Shown here piece after piece: positions 25,496 to 34,038 of a stretch of 64,000 nt of DNA. The notes beneath the pieces are model-generated. The model was not told the origin of the DNA, ran no database searches, and was given only the letters and a program-made list of their open reading frames with translations. The DNA is taken from the NCBI RefSeq assembly GCF_003123745.1, contig NZ_QETB01000001.1, positions 186,001-250,000 of the forward strand. Reading direction: 5' to 3'. The position numbers and the translations under genes are program-made. Origin of the DNA: Ancrocorticia populi. GTDB lineage: Bacteria; Actinomycetota; Actinomycetes; Actinomycetales; Actinomycetaceae. The number at the start of each line of letters is the position of its first letter. Within the stretch, counting starts at the first letter, position 1.

Positions 25496-26311
25496 TCATC
25501 GCAGCGTGACCTGACGTGACACAATCCCTGCCCGTGCCCTCTTCTCATCGGGCGTAAGAGGGTCCGTAGACTCAATGGCCTTGTCGAATTCTTTCGCGAA
25601 TACGGCCAGTGGCTTCTCGAGTTCGTCGGCTTCGGATCCGGCCTGAAGCTGCCACACGGGGATGAGCAGTCCCTGAGCCCGGAATGCCCCAATGAACCGA
25701 GACTCATCGAAGGTGGCGGTGCCCGCTACACGCATGCGGGCCAGCGCATCCAGGATCGCGTCCCGCGGCTCGGGGCGCACGTATCGCACAAACTCATGAG
25801 ACATGCGGCACCAGTAGGCACCGGGCACTCCGGCCACGGCCTTTGTGGGAATGAGCTGCTCGCGAGAATCGGCTAGAGCCCGCTGGTTCTCGGGCTTATC
25901 CACCTCTTCGGCGGTCATCCAGAAGGTGGGTTCCTCGTGCAGTGCGAATTCGCCGAAGCTCTCGACAATATCCTGAAGGCGTGGCCCCGGTTCTGGCTGC
26001 TCGGAGAGTTCGAGGCTGGTTCCGGGCTCGAGGTCTAGGCCACGCAAAACGCGCGTGGCAATATCGAGCGAGGGATCACCCGAACTCATCACCGTCTGCA
26101 CGGCCACCAGCAACACACCGTCCTCGCGGCGGATCGCCGAGGCCATCCCGGGAAGAATCGTGGCGAAGGTGACTTCGTGCCCGCTAGTGAGCTGAGCCTC
26201 TATGGTTGCTAGCGGCAGAATCTCGCGCATAGCCACGAGTTCGGCTTCAGGGTTGAGCCCCTCAAAAGGACGCTCAACGAAGGGGATGACGGTGCGCTTC
26301 TTCTTAGACAT
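25496..26311 (-). CDS. DUF5926 family protein
   Basis: A 271-residue soluble protein matching the actinobacterial DUF5926 pattern: a basic start (MSKKKR), then FVERPFEGLNPEAELVAMREILPLATI, DGVLLVAVQT, and a C-terminal region with AFRAQGLLIPVWQL and AKEFDKAIESTDPLTPDEKRARAG. No catalytic motif is recognisable and the family has no known role; it has sometimes been mislabelled as a topoisomerase. From memory, its association with a GT2 gene recurs in actinobacteria. AGAAAGG precedes ATG 26311. Confidence 0.85.
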   Translation of the reverse strand: MSKKKRTVIPFVERPFEGLNPEAELVAMREILPLATIEAQLTSGHEVTFATILPGMASAIRREDGVLLVAVQTVMSSGDPSLDIATRVLRGLDLEPGTSLELSEQPEPGPRLQDIVESFGEFALHEEPTFWMTAEEVDKPENQRALADSREQLIPTKAVAGVPGAYWCRMSHEFVRYVRPEPRDAILDALARMRVAGTATFDESRFIGAFRAQGLLIPVWQLQAGSEADELEKPLAVFAKEFDKAIESTDPLTPDEKRARAGIVSRQVTLR

Positions 26312-26410
26312 TGTGACCTTTCTTCGATACCGGGTATCAGTCTATCTCCGAGAGTCCCACCACAACTCATTGAAACAACCTGAGAAAGAGCGTAGATAAT
26401 TCTGGTTAAT

Positions 26411-28012
26411 ATGCGAAAGGGTGGCAAAGTGGGCAAGACCGGGAAATCATCAAACACAGTAATGACGGTTTTCCTAGGGCTCCTAGCCGCCCAGTTCGTT
26501 TCCTCAATGTCTAACACGATCATCGCCAACGCGATGCCGGTGATCGTGGCGCAGATTGGCGGCAACGCCGTCCAGTACACGTGGGTAGTCACGGCCGGCA
26601 TCTTGGCCAATACCATCACTACTTCGGTGATCGGTAAGCTTGCAGACCTTTTCGACAAGAAGAAGCTGTTCATTGCGTCGCTCATCCTGTTTGCTACGGC
26701 CTCCATCCTCTCGGGTGCCTCGCAAACCGCGAACCAGCTCATTGCCTCCCGTGTGCTTCAGGGAATCGGCATGGGCATGATGATTACCCTCACCACGGTC
26801 ATTATGGCCACCATCGTTTCCCCGCGAGAGCGTGGCAAGTACAACGGCTATATGGCGGCAACAATGGCGGTGTCCACGGTGGGTGGCCCGCTCATCGGCG
26901 GGCTCATCGTAGATTCGCTTGGTTGGCAATGGTGTTTCTGGATACCGGTTCCCTTCGTTGTTATCGTGATGTTCGTGGTGGGCCACCAGCTGAAGGTTCC
27001 TACGGTGCACGAGGGCAAGGCCCACGTTGATTTCCTCGGAATCGCACTGATTGGAGCCGCGGCGGCCTCACTCCTCATCTGGATCTCCTCTGAGGGCCGC
27101 GACTTCACGATCGGTTCACCGATCTCGATCGCCCTTATCGCCATCTTCATAGTCTCCACAGCGCTCTTCATCTTCGTGGAATCGCGAGCCACCGAACCGC
27201 TCATCCCGCTCTACCTGTTCCGCAACCGCACGATCGTGCTTTCCCTCGTCGCGTTCATCGCTCAAGGCATGGCGCAGTTCTCGATCGCTGTATTCTTCGG
27301 CCAGTACTTCCAGTATGGCCGCAGCTATACGCCCACGGCCTCGGGTCTCATGACCCTCCCGCTGATGCTCACGATGATGGCGGCTTCCACGATCATTGGC
27401 CGGCGCACCACGGCCACCGGATATTGGAAGCGGTACGTCATGGGCGGGCTTTCGGCCATGGTGATCGGCATGCTTATGTTCTGGCCCGTCACGGCTACCA
27501 CCAGTCTGGTCTACATTGGCGTGGCGATGGCGATCCTTGGCGGCGGAATGGGTGCGATGAACACGCTGATGGTGGCCATCCAGAACCTCGTGGGCCTCAA
27601 CATCATGGGAGTAACAACTTCCACGGCCATGTTCTTCCGAACCCTCGCCGGAGCGCTCGGCATCCAACTTCTTGGCCGGGTGTACCAAGCAAACGTCAAC
27701 AACGATATCGTTGACCAGCTTGGGTCTATGCCCACCTCCACCGGAGGCACGGGCGAACTCGACTTCGCCGCCCTCCCGGATCCCGTCGAAGCGGTAGTAC
27801 GCGCCTCCTACGGCACCGAGCTAGGTATGGTTTTCCTTGTAATGGCCGGGTTTGCACTCGCGGGCTTGATCGCGGTGGCTTTCATCAAGGGGACTTCCTT
27901 GCGAAGCTCCATTGACTTGGATCAGGTGAAGAAAATTGTGGCGGACGAAGAAACCATTATCGAGGGTACGAGTTTAGATATTAACGACGGCGACGAATCG
28001 CCCACTCGATAG
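26411..28012 (+). CDS. MFS drug exporter, DHA2 (EmrB/QacA, 14-helix) type
   Basis: A 533-residue carrier with about 14 hydrophobic helices. LDxT-like motif D1 is changed (FVSSMSNTIIANAMPVI), motif A GKLADLFDKKKLF lies between helices 2 and 3, and motif C-like AVSTVGGPLIGGLIVD is in helix 5. The DHA2 group exports cationic drugs or bile salts by proton antiport. No linked regulator is adjacent. The 3' end overlaps the convergent hydrolase by 32 bases. Confidence 0.9.
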   Translation: MRKGGKVGKTGKSSNTVMTVFLGLLAAQFVSSMSNTIIANAMPVIVAQIGGNAVQYTWVVTAGILANTITTSVIGKLADLFDKKKLFIASLILFATASILSGASQTANQLIASRVLQGIGMGMMITLTTVIMATIVSPRERGKYNGYMAATMAVSTVGGPLIGGLIVDSLGWQWCFWIPVPFVVIVMFVVGHQLKVPTVHEGKAHVDFLGIALIGAAAASLLIWISSEGRDFTIGSPISIALIAIFIVSTALFIFVESRATEPLIPLYLFRNRTIVLSLVAFIAQGMAQFSIAVFFGQYFQYGRSYTPTASGLMTLPLMLTMMAASTIIGRRTTATGYWKRYVMGGLSAMVIGMLMFWPVTATTSLVYIGVAMAILGGGMGAMNTLMVAIQNLVGLNIMGVTTSTAMFFRTLAGALGIQLLGRVYQANVNNDIVDQLGSMPTSTGGTGELDFAALPDPVEAVVRASYGTELGMVFLVMAGFALAGLIAVAFIKGTSLRSSIDLDQVKKIVADEETIIEGTSLDINDGDESPTR

Positions 28013-28940
28013 TATCCCTCGTATAAAAGTCTCGAGCCGGCCTCTCTGACAGCGCCAAATCATGGCGTCCACCCGAGATCTCCAATAGCTGGGCTTTAGG
28101 GGAGAGCAGCGGGGCTAGGCGCTTCATATCCTCCACGTTGAGGACGCAGTCTGAGGTTAAGAGGTCCTCCGGCGAGGGCTCCTCGTAGTTGCCCGAGCGG
28201 TCCGAGTGAGCCACAAGCAGCGGCTCGTAGATACGAACTCTGGCTGCGGCCACATCCGCCTGGGCTCGCCTGACTGTTCGCCAAAAGCCCGCACGCACCT
28301 TGAGGTTATCCACCCGCTTATGTGCCGTGTTGAAATGCCACGCATTGTGGAGGTTACGGGCATAGGCGGGATTGAGACGGGAGATGACGAGGCGTGGGGA
28401 CACCTTGCCTAGATGATCGTTGGCCTCGGTCAGGGTAGTTTTCTCGTACTCAGGCCCGTTGTGGTCTAGCCACGGGGAATTGAGGATCACCGAGCTGACA
28501 ACGCCCGGATTCTCGCTGGCCCACAAGGCAGCCTGCAGGCCGCCCGTCGAATGCCCGATGAGGATGACGTGGGTGGCTCCAAGATTCTGTTTGGTGTAAT
28601 CAATCGCGCAAGAAATCTCTTCGTTGCGGACGCGTAGATCGCGAATATCATCTCGAGAAGCCTCGGAGCGCAATGCTCGTCCCGAGCGCCGAAATTCTAG
28701 GCCAATTAGCGGGATGTCATATTCCGCCCAGGCTGCGGCCTGCTCCGTATGGAAGAAGGAATCCTGAAAGCCGGGCAGATAAAGTGCCACCGTGCCGGAT
28801 CGGCTCACACGCTCCTTAGCGTCAGCCTCGTGCACCAAAACGGCAACGTCGGGGCGGGTGGCTCCGCCGTCGTCGTCCTTCAAAAACAGCGTTCTGGCCT
28901 GCCATGACGAACCGAGGTAGTCAGGAGCCGGGCCAAACAT
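27981..28940 (-). CDS. Alpha/beta hydrolase (serine hydrolase/lysophospholipase-like)
   Basis: A 319-residue soluble hydrolase. LYLPGFQDSFFHTEQAAAW carries the oxyanion turn, VILIGHSTGGLQAAL the GxSxG nucleophile elbow, and the end has SDCVLNVEDM and SGGRHDLALS, placing the catalytic Asp and His. It resembles monoacylglycerol lipase-type enzymes. It begins 3 bases after upp and is likely co-transcribed. Confidence 0.87.
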   Translation of the reverse strand: MFGPAPDYLGSSWQARTLFLKDDDGGATRPDVAVLVHEADAKERVSRSGTVALYLPGFQDSFFHTEQAAAWAEYDIPLIGLEFRRSGRALRSEASRDDIRDLRVRNEEISCAIDYTKQNLGATHVILIGHSTGGLQAALWASENPGVVSSVILNSPWLDHNGPEYEKTTLTEANDHLGKVSPRLVISRLNPAYARNLHNAWHFNTAHKRVDNLKVRAGFWRTVRRAQADVAAARVRIYEPLLVAHSDRSGNYEEPSPEDLLTSDCVLNVEDMKRLAPLLSPKAQLLEISGGRHDLALSERPARDFYTRDTIEWAIRRRR

Positions 28941-28943
28941 GGA

Positions 28944-29582
28944 TCAGTCAACCACGCCGTACAGACGATCGCCCGCATCGCCCAAGCCGGGCACGATATA
29001 ACCTTTTTCGTTGAGGTGATCGTCAAGCGCGGCCATGAAGATAGTGACGTTCGCGCGGTTTCCGATGGCCTTCTCTAGGTTGCGGAGGCCCTCGGGTGCG
29101 CCGAGCAGGCAGACGCAGGTGACGTCGCGAGCGCCGCGTTCGAGGAGGTAATTGACTGAATCGATGAGGGTGGCGCCGGTGGCCAGCATCGGATCCAGCA
29201 CATAGCACTGGCGGCCCGAAAGATCGTCCGGGAGCCGGTTCGCGTACGTGATTGCTTGGAGCGTTTCCTCGTCGCGCTTCAGGCCAAGGAAGCCGATCTC
29301 CGCCGAGGGGAGCAACTTGGACATACCCTCAAGCATCCCGAGGCCAGCGCGAAGGATTGGGACCACGATCGGGCGGGGCTCGGCTAGCTTCACACCCGTG
29401 GTTTCAGTCAATGGCGTCTGGATTGTGATTTCTTGAACTCGGGCATCGTGCGTGGCCTCGTACGCTAGCAGGGTGACTAGCTCATCAACGAGTTGCCGGA
29501 ACACCGCTGATGGAGTGTTTTCGTCACGTAGAAGCGTGAGTTTGTGAGCTACCAACGGATGATCAATGATCTCAATGCGCAT
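28944..29582 (-). CDS. upp: Uracil phosphoribosyltransferase
   Basis: A 212-residue enzyme converting uracil and PRPP to UMP (pyrimidine salvage). The PRPP loop [13 protein letters not shown] and the C-terminal uracil-binding [16 protein letters not shown] are both present, and [19 protein letters not shown] is the family N-terminus. TATTAT lies 7 bases upstream of the ATG with no ribosome site. The 23-base gap to tadA holds two opposing promoters. Confidence 0.97.
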   Translation of the reverse strand: MRIEIIDHPLVAHKLTLLRDENTPSAVFRQLVDELVTLLAYEATHDARVQEITIQTPLTETTGVKLAEPRPIVVPILRAGLGMLEGMSKLLPSAEIGFLGLKRDEETLQAITYANRLPDDLSGRQCYVLDPMLATGATLIDSVNYLLERGARDVTCVCLLGAPEGLRNLEKAIGNRANVTIFMAALDDHLNEKGYIVPGLGDAGDRLYGVVD

Positions 29583-29589
29583 GGCTTAA

Positions 29590-29599
29590 ATAATACACT
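29590..29599. promoter_or_regulatory. Overlapping divergent -10 boxes of upp and tadA
   Basis: Minus-strand TATTAT (29590-29595) faces upp and plus-strand TACACT (29594-29599) faces tadA, sharing two bases. tadA ATG is exactly six bases after its box, and the upp ATG is seven after its own. Confidence 0.5.
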
Positions 29600-29605
29600 G
29601 GCCAC

Positions 29606-30058
29606 ATGCGGGAGAAGGAAAATTTCTGGCTCGGGGAGGCGATGGCGCTGGCCGGCCGCGCACTCGATGGTGGTGACGTCCCGGTGGGCGCGCTGGTTGT
29701 GGGGCCTAGCGGAGACGTTGTTGGGATCGGATGGAACACGCGGGAGGCCGATTGCGATCCCGCCGGGCACGCGGAGATCATGGCGTTACGTGCGGCAGCT
29801 AAGGAGTTGGGGACGTGGCGGCTTGAGGGATGCGATCTGTACGTGACACTCGAGCCGTGCACCATGTGTGCCGGGGCAATCATTGGGGCCCGGGTGCAGC
29901 GCGTTGTGTTTGGGGCGTGGGATCCGAAGGCGGGGGCCGCCGGGTCCGTGCGTGATGTGCTGCGGGATTCACGGATGAACCATCAGGTTGAGGTGGTGGG
30001 CGGCGTGCGCGAGTCAGAGTGTGCGGCGCAGTTACGCGAGTTCTTTGGGAGGGAATAG
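29606..30058 (+). CDS. tadA: tRNA-specific adenosine deaminase
   Basis: 150 residues. The zinc deaminase motifs are HAEIMAL (His55, Glu57) and PCTMCAG (Cys85, Cys88), with GAWDPKAGAAGSV matching TadA. It edits A34 to inosine in tRNA-Arg(ACG), which is encoded in this window at 10.9 kb. The gene is probably leaderless. Confidence 0.95.
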   Translation: MREKENFWLGEAMALAGRALDGGDVPVGALVVGPSGDVVGIGWNTREADCDPAGHAEIMALRAAAKELGTWRLEGCDLYVTLEPCTMCAGAIIGARVQRVVFGAWDPKAGAAGSVRDVLRDSRMNHQVEVVGGVRESECAAQLREFFGRE

Positions 30059-30085
30059 CTGGCGCGGGCTTATCGTTCACGCACC

Positions 30086-30729
30086 ATGACACATGAGTGG
30101 TTTTGGGTGGAACTGGGTACGCAGGTGGACATATTGCAGCTGAGGCGGCGAAACATGGACTGGCTGTGACCTCGTGGTCACGGACACTGCCAGATTAGCA
30201 GATCGGCGGCGTTGCCTATCGCACCGGTGACCTTCTAAATCCGGCAGTGCTCGCGGAGGCCGTGGCGGACGCGGATGTTGTTGTGGGAGCCCTTTCCCCA
30301 CGCGGGGCGCTGGACGGAAAGCTTCGCGAGGTCTACGCCAAAGTGGCTCGGTTGGCGGAGGCCGCCGGGGGACGTTTCGGGGTCGTGGGCGGCGCAGGGT
30401 CGCTTCAGGTCTCCGAGGGTGGGCCAACCGTCGCGTCCGGCCCAGATTTCCCTGAGGCGTTTAGGTCTGAGGCGGCGCAGCTCGCTGCTGTGCTTGACGA
30501 TCTCCGGGGGAGCGACGAGGGACTCGATTGGTTCTACCTCTCTCCAGCCGGAACCTTCGGCGCGTACGCTCCCGGCGAGGCAACCGGAAACTACCGGGTT
30601 GGTGGGGAAGTACTTTTGACCGACGACGACGGCGAATCATTCATCTCCGGCGCCGATTATGCGCTGGCTTTCGTGGACGAAATCCTCAGGCCGGCTCATC
30701 ACCGTGCACGGTTCACTGTTGCATACTGA
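30086..30729 (+). pseudogene. NAD(P)-binding (NmrA/SDR-like) oxidoreductase, decayed
   Basis: Frame 1 from about 30097 reads VVLGGTGYAGGHIAAEAAKH (a dinucleotide-binding Rossmann start), then AVTSWSRTLPD, an in-frame TAG at 30196-30198, then QIGGVAYRTGDLLNPAVLAE and on to 30729. The only ATG near the expected start (30086) is in another frame, consistent with a one-base loss near 30103, although GTG 30097 could serve. A start at GTG 30247 would give 160 residues without the nucleotide-binding loop. Two lesions point to a genuine pseudogene. The intact family consists of NAD(P)H-dependent reductases of about 210 residues. Confidence 0.75.
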
Positions 30730-30791
30730 GTGAGACGTCACCTCGCCTGATTGGCGCAGGTGTGCGGCTGTGAGGTAATCTCATTAGCCGA

Positions 30792-30878
30792 GGTAGCGTG
30801 TCCGAGCGGCCGAAGGTGCAGCACTCGAAATGCTGTGTGGTGTCACAGCCACCGTGGGTTCAAATCCCACCGCTACCG
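30792..30878 (+). tRNA. tRNA-Ser (anticodon CGA)
   Basis: A class II tRNA of 87 bases: acceptor GGTAGCG/CGCTACC, anticodon stem CAGCA/TGCTG with loop CTCGAAA, long variable arm, and T-arm GTGGGTTCAAATCCCAC. It reads UCG. CCA follows the discriminator base (30879-30881), unlike the other tRNAs here. Confidence 0.96.
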
Positions 30879-30888
30879 CCATTACTTT

Positions 30889-30922
30889 CCCCCGGTATAG
30901 CAACGAAAAGCGGTGCCGGGGG
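30889..30922 (+). terminator. Hairpin terminator after tRNA-Ser(CGA)
   Basis: CCCCCGGTA (30889-30897) pairs with TGCCGGGGG (30914-30922) with one G-T pair and a 16-base loop, followed by the weakly T-rich TTAATTCTT. It lies directly downstream of the tRNA. Confidence 0.55.
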
Positions 30923-31070
30923 TTAATTCTTGAGGCGTAGCGGGTCACCTGCGCGGTACAACGAAACGAGTTCATGCATTCGCGGCTCATTGGTCGGGCC
31001 GTTGGGTGGTTACCTCATTCGTATCGAAGAGTGACACGCCTTGGCTCTACAAAGAGTCGATCTGTGCCGA

Positions 31071-31076
31071 TAAGGT
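31071..31076 (+). promoter_or_regulatory. -10 box of a probable leaderless transcript
   Basis: TAAGGT, then six bases, then ATG 31083; no ribosome-binding site is present. Confidence 0.5.
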
Positions 31077-31082
31077 CCCTGT

Positions 31083-31472
31083 ATGGCAGGTTTTCATCAC
31101 ATCGAACTGTGGGTTGCCGATCTTGAGGTAGCCAAGAGTGAGTGGGGATGGCTTCTGGGACGCCTTGGTTTCTCACTCGAGAGCGAGTGGCCGGAAGGTC
31201 AGTCGTGGGCCGTCGGCGATGCCTACCTGACTTTCACAGTCTCGCCGAACCTTTCGGCATCCGCGCATGATCGACGGCGTCCCGGCATGAATCACATAGC
31301 TTTTCATGGTGGAACGGCGGCCGAGGTTGACGAAACTATGGAGCTGGCTCAGGAAAACGGTTGGCGGCCGTTGTACCAGGAGCGGTATCCGCATGCTGGT
31401 GGGCCCGATCATTACGCTGGGTGGCTGGAGAATTCTGCAGGCTTCAAGGCTGAGGTTGTTGCAGACCAATAG
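31083..31472 (+). CDS. VOC family protein (glyoxalase/dioxygenase fold)
   Basis: A 129-residue small metalloenzyme-like protein starting AGFHHIELWVADLEVAKSEW, the first beta-alpha-beta module with a His metal ligand. It ends HYAGWLENSAGFKAEVVA, with MNHIAFHGGTAAEVDE between. The fold covers glyoxalases, fosfomycin/bleomycin resistance proteins and dioxygenases. Members of this length without other context cannot be assigned a substrate. It stands alone between tRNA-Ser and the DUF559-like gene. Confidence 0.85.
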   Translation: MAGFHHIELWVADLEVAKSEWGWLLGRLGFSLESEWPEGQSWAVGDAYLTFTVSPNLSASAHDRRRPGMNHIAFHGGTAAEVDETMELAQENGWRPLYQERYPHAGGPDHYAGWLENSAGFKAEVVADQ

Positions 31473-31568
31473 TGCTCGTGGTTTCCCCAGCTGTCCTTCG
31501 TGCGAAGTTTATCCACAGGTGGTTTATGGATGCTTGTGTAGGCCGAGTGAGCATGCCCTACTTGTGTG

Positions 31569-32639
31569 ATGACAGCATCGATTCATGATCTCCTCACGTC
31601 GGTCGAAATTGATAAGCCTTCGCGAGAACACCCCGAGCGACATAGCCTGATTCGGATACGTCGTGGCGTTTATGCTCCGGAGGGGCTATTTTCGTTCGCA
31701 AAAGAAGCATGGGAGGTCCGGGACCTTGCGTCTATCCTTCGGGCCTTCGCGGTTCAGGCATCCTGCCGTGACTCGACATCGTTGGTTTTCACTTCCGAAA
31801 TCGCGCTCAAACTACAAGGGTCCTTTACGTGGATGAATACGCCGGACATAGTGTTCCGTCGCGCTGACTCACGGAGGTCCCATCATCCGAAAACGGTGGC
31901 ACCGCTCAACATTAGAGGAGCCAGTGTTTCTGCGGTTCAGGAAATTGAGTTGCAGAGTATCCCGATAACGAATGAGGTTCTTACCGCGCAATCCGTTGGT
32001 GTTCTGCCAGCATGGGCAGCGGCAATTGACTGCGCGAGAGCTGAACACCCATTGATTGGAATCACCGCAGTGAGTTCCGCCCTACACGCACATACTCGTT
32101 TTGATAGGCGGGAGTCGGCGCGTGGGCGCGCCGAGGAAGCAGAGCTTAAGCGATCCATGCTTGATTGCCTCGATTCAATGGCGGGATATAGGGGTGTGCG
32201 CTTGGTTAGGGAGGTAGTACTGGCTGGCGATGCAGGTATTGAGAATCCAGGAGAAGCATTCCTTTTATGGCTGCTCCATTGCCTCTTAACATCGAGCCCC
32301 GAAGACAGGGCACATCTTGTTGCTCAGTTCCATATCCCTGTCGGACCTAATAATTACTACCCGGATATTGCGTTGCCTCATAGGAAGGTGCTCTTTGAAT
32401 TCGATGGTAAAGGTAAGATCGGGGGTAACGAAATAGAGTTCTTGACTCGGCAGAACGATCTGCTAGCGGCCGGATGGAGACCGATCCGAGTGAACATCGC
32501 GGAGCTGAAATCACCGAACGTTTTGAGTGACCGGCTAACGCGAGAGATGCGGAAGTTGGGAATCCCTGCCTCTCCTCCGTCAGGGAGACTCTGGAAACCG
32601 CCGACAGCCGATATTATGGACGCCCGGCGTAGGCACTAG
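31569..32639 (+). CDS. AbiEi/DUF559-like protein with PD-(D/E)XK nuclease-type C-terminus
   Basis: About 356 residues. The N-terminal IRIRRGVYAPEG resembles the winged-helix end of AbiEi-type antitoxin-like regulators. The C-terminus (about residues 265-335) has YPDIALPHRKVLFEFDGKGK and NDLLAAGWRPIRVN, matching DUF559/Vsr-like nucleases with Asp, Glu-x-Asp-x-Lys as the likely active site. ATG 31569 is chosen over GTG 31566. Its GC content and codon use look more AT-rich than its neighbours (for example NEVLTAQSV region), hinting at acquisition. Related sequence motifs lie 11 bases before its start and 2 bases after its stop. It could be a defence or selfish element; function is unproven. Confidence 0.7.
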   Translation: MTASIHDLLTSVEIDKPSREHPERHSLIRIRRGVYAPEGLFSFAKEAWEVRDLASILRAFAVQASCRDSTSLVFTSEIALKLQGSFTWMNTPDIVFRRADSRRSHHPKTVAPLNIRGASVSAVQEIELQSIPITNEVLTAQSVGVLPAWAAAIDCARAEHPLIGITAVSSALHAHTRFDRRESARGRAEEAELKRSMLDCLDSMAGYRGVRLVREVVLAGDAGIENPGEAFLLWLLHCLLTSSPEDRAHLVAQFHIPVGPNNYYPDIALPHRKVLFEFDGKGKIGGNEIEFLTRQNDLLAAGWRPIRVNIAELKSPNVLSDRLTREMRKLGIPASPPSGRLWKPPTADIMDARRRH

Positions 32640-32641
32640 AG

Positions 32642-32773
32642 TGAGCACGCCCGTTACACCTTGACCAGTACCGGTAGAACGGCTGTGCTCGCGGTCAAAT
32701 GGGCGTGCTCACGAGGAGAGGTCTTGCGGCACTAGGTAAAACAGGCGTGCTCAGGGTAAAGCGGATGTGCTCA
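32642..32773. repeat. Degenerate 19-bp repeat array (five units, one inverted)
   Basis: Units at 32673-32691, 32693-32711, 32735-32753 and 32755-32773 share GGT-NNAA-NGG-NGTGCTC(A/G). A fifth, at 32642-32660, is the same unit inverted (GGTGTAACGGGCGTGCTCA on the minus strand). Unit starts are spaced 20, 42 and 20 bases. A 12-bp perfect inverted repeat results between 32641-32652 and 32701-32712. Spacers of 1 base rule out CRISPR. Confidence 0.7.
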
Positions 32774-32790
32774 TGAACAGCGCGAGCCCC

Positions 32791-33969
32791 TTAGACTCCT
32801 AGCTCCCGCTTTTTGGCCCCGGTAAGCGGCTCAGGTGCCTTATTCTCGGGACCGCCGGCAACGGGATCACGCGAATCCACGAACACGGCCCGGGTGATGA
32901 ACCCGGAGAAGGACCGCCGGTTGGCCGTGAACGGCACCATCACCACGGTAAGGAACAGAATCACCGCAGAAACCAGCCCAATGACACCCTTGGCGGTGCT
33001 CCCATCGCTCAGAAAATCGGTTGCCACCCAGGGCCCCACAACGATCAGCGAGCGTGCGATGCGCATCACCGGGTTGGAATCCGTGAGAGTGTTGCCGTCG
33101 ACCCATTTCGGAGTGAGCCAGACGATCTTCTGCCCGGCTGACGCCCCGCGCCCACCCGCGGCCGGCACCACAAACACCGACAATACGGGCAAAACCACGG
33201 ACACTATCAGCACCCATTGCGGTTGCTCCTGAGACACCGCGCCCCGGGTCAGCAGTTCGTAGACGTTATAGGCCACTGAAACGGCCGCGCTGAGTATGAA
33301 GAAGAGCGCGGCATCGATTGCCATGCCCGTCCAGCGCCGCCACACCGTGACCTTGCGCGGTTGCAGCCGTTTCTCGCTGGCGCGCTTGGCACTCGGCATC
33401 CACCATAGGAAAGCTGGCGCCAAGAGTGCGCCGATGAGCGCGCCCAGCGTATTGGTGATCACGTCATCCACATCGGCTACACGAATCGCGCACGGGTAGA
33501 TCCCCAAAAGGCCCGTATATTGCAAAGATTCGATGGCGAGGGAGGTGAGGAGGCCCGCAGCAGTCGTAAAAACCACTCCGCGCCCAAAGTACCTGCGGAG
33601 GATCGCACCGAACGGGACAAACAACACCACATTAAAAACAACCTGCAGAACAACTGGGCTGCGGGCGGACTGGGTGAGACTCATGCCCGCGGTTTTACGC
33701 CGGATGTCATCGACGAACTGGAACGGATTCGTGTTCGCGCGGGCCGCGTGTTCGGCGCACCAAGCGGCGCCATCAGAGGGAAGTGGCACGAACGTGTAGA
33801 CCACCAGTGCCGATCCGTACACGCACACGGCCAGCCAGCCGATCATGCGGCGCGCCGTGAACTGCCCGTATCGCACGTACTGCCAGATCAGGCCAGGGAT
33901 GAAGAGCAGTAAAAAGACGGCGGCGCCGATAATGATCGAGATTTCGGCGTTATCAAGCCATACCGTCAT
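32791..33969 (-). CDS. VanZ-RDD fusion membrane protein
   Basis: 392 residues. The N-terminal half (about 1-195) has four to five helices with the VanZ-like blocks NVVLFVPFGAILRRYF and IESLQYTGLLGIYPCAIRVADVDDVITNTLGALIG. The C-terminal half (about 205-375) is RDD-like, with RRWTGMAIDAALFFILSAAVS and QKIVWLTPKWVDGNTLTDSN. VanZ proteins are linked to glycopeptide (teicoplanin) tolerance and envelope structure; RDD proteins may transport or bind ions. GGAGAGG precedes the ATG. Confidence 0.88.
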   Translation of the reverse strand: MTVWLDNAEISIIIGAAVFLLLFIPGLIWQYVRYGQFTARRMIGWLAVCVYGSALVVYTFVPLPSDGAAWCAEHAARANTNPFQFVDDIRRKTAGMSLTQSARSPVVLQVVFNVVLFVPFGAILRRYFGRGVVFTTAAGLLTSLAIESLQYTGLLGIYPCAIRVADVDDVITNTLGALIGALLAPAFLWWMPSAKRASEKRLQPRKVTVWRRWTGMAIDAALFFILSAAVSVAYNVYELLTRGAVSQEQPQWVLIVSVVLPVLSVFVVPAAGGRGASAGQKIVWLTPKWVDGNTLTDSNPVMRIARSLIVVGPWVATDFLSDGSTAKGVIGLVSAVILFLTVVMVPFTANRRSFSGFITRAVFVDSRDPVAGGPENKAPEPLTGAKKRELGV

Positions 33970-34038
33970 GGGGCTGCCTCTCCATTATTGCCGACGCCGA
34001 GTTTCCGCCATCGTATCGCGAGAACCCCGTTGTTTCAC

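Noticed and set aside
31509-31517. Perfect DnaA box TTATCCACA
   Set aside because: It is single, with no further boxes, AT-rich unwinding element, or dnaA/dnaN/parAB genes near, so it is not an origin.
32642-32773. Repeat array might be a CRISPR
   Set aside because: Units are only 19 bases, imperfect, in mixed orientation, and separated by one base or irregular gaps; no cas genes are near.
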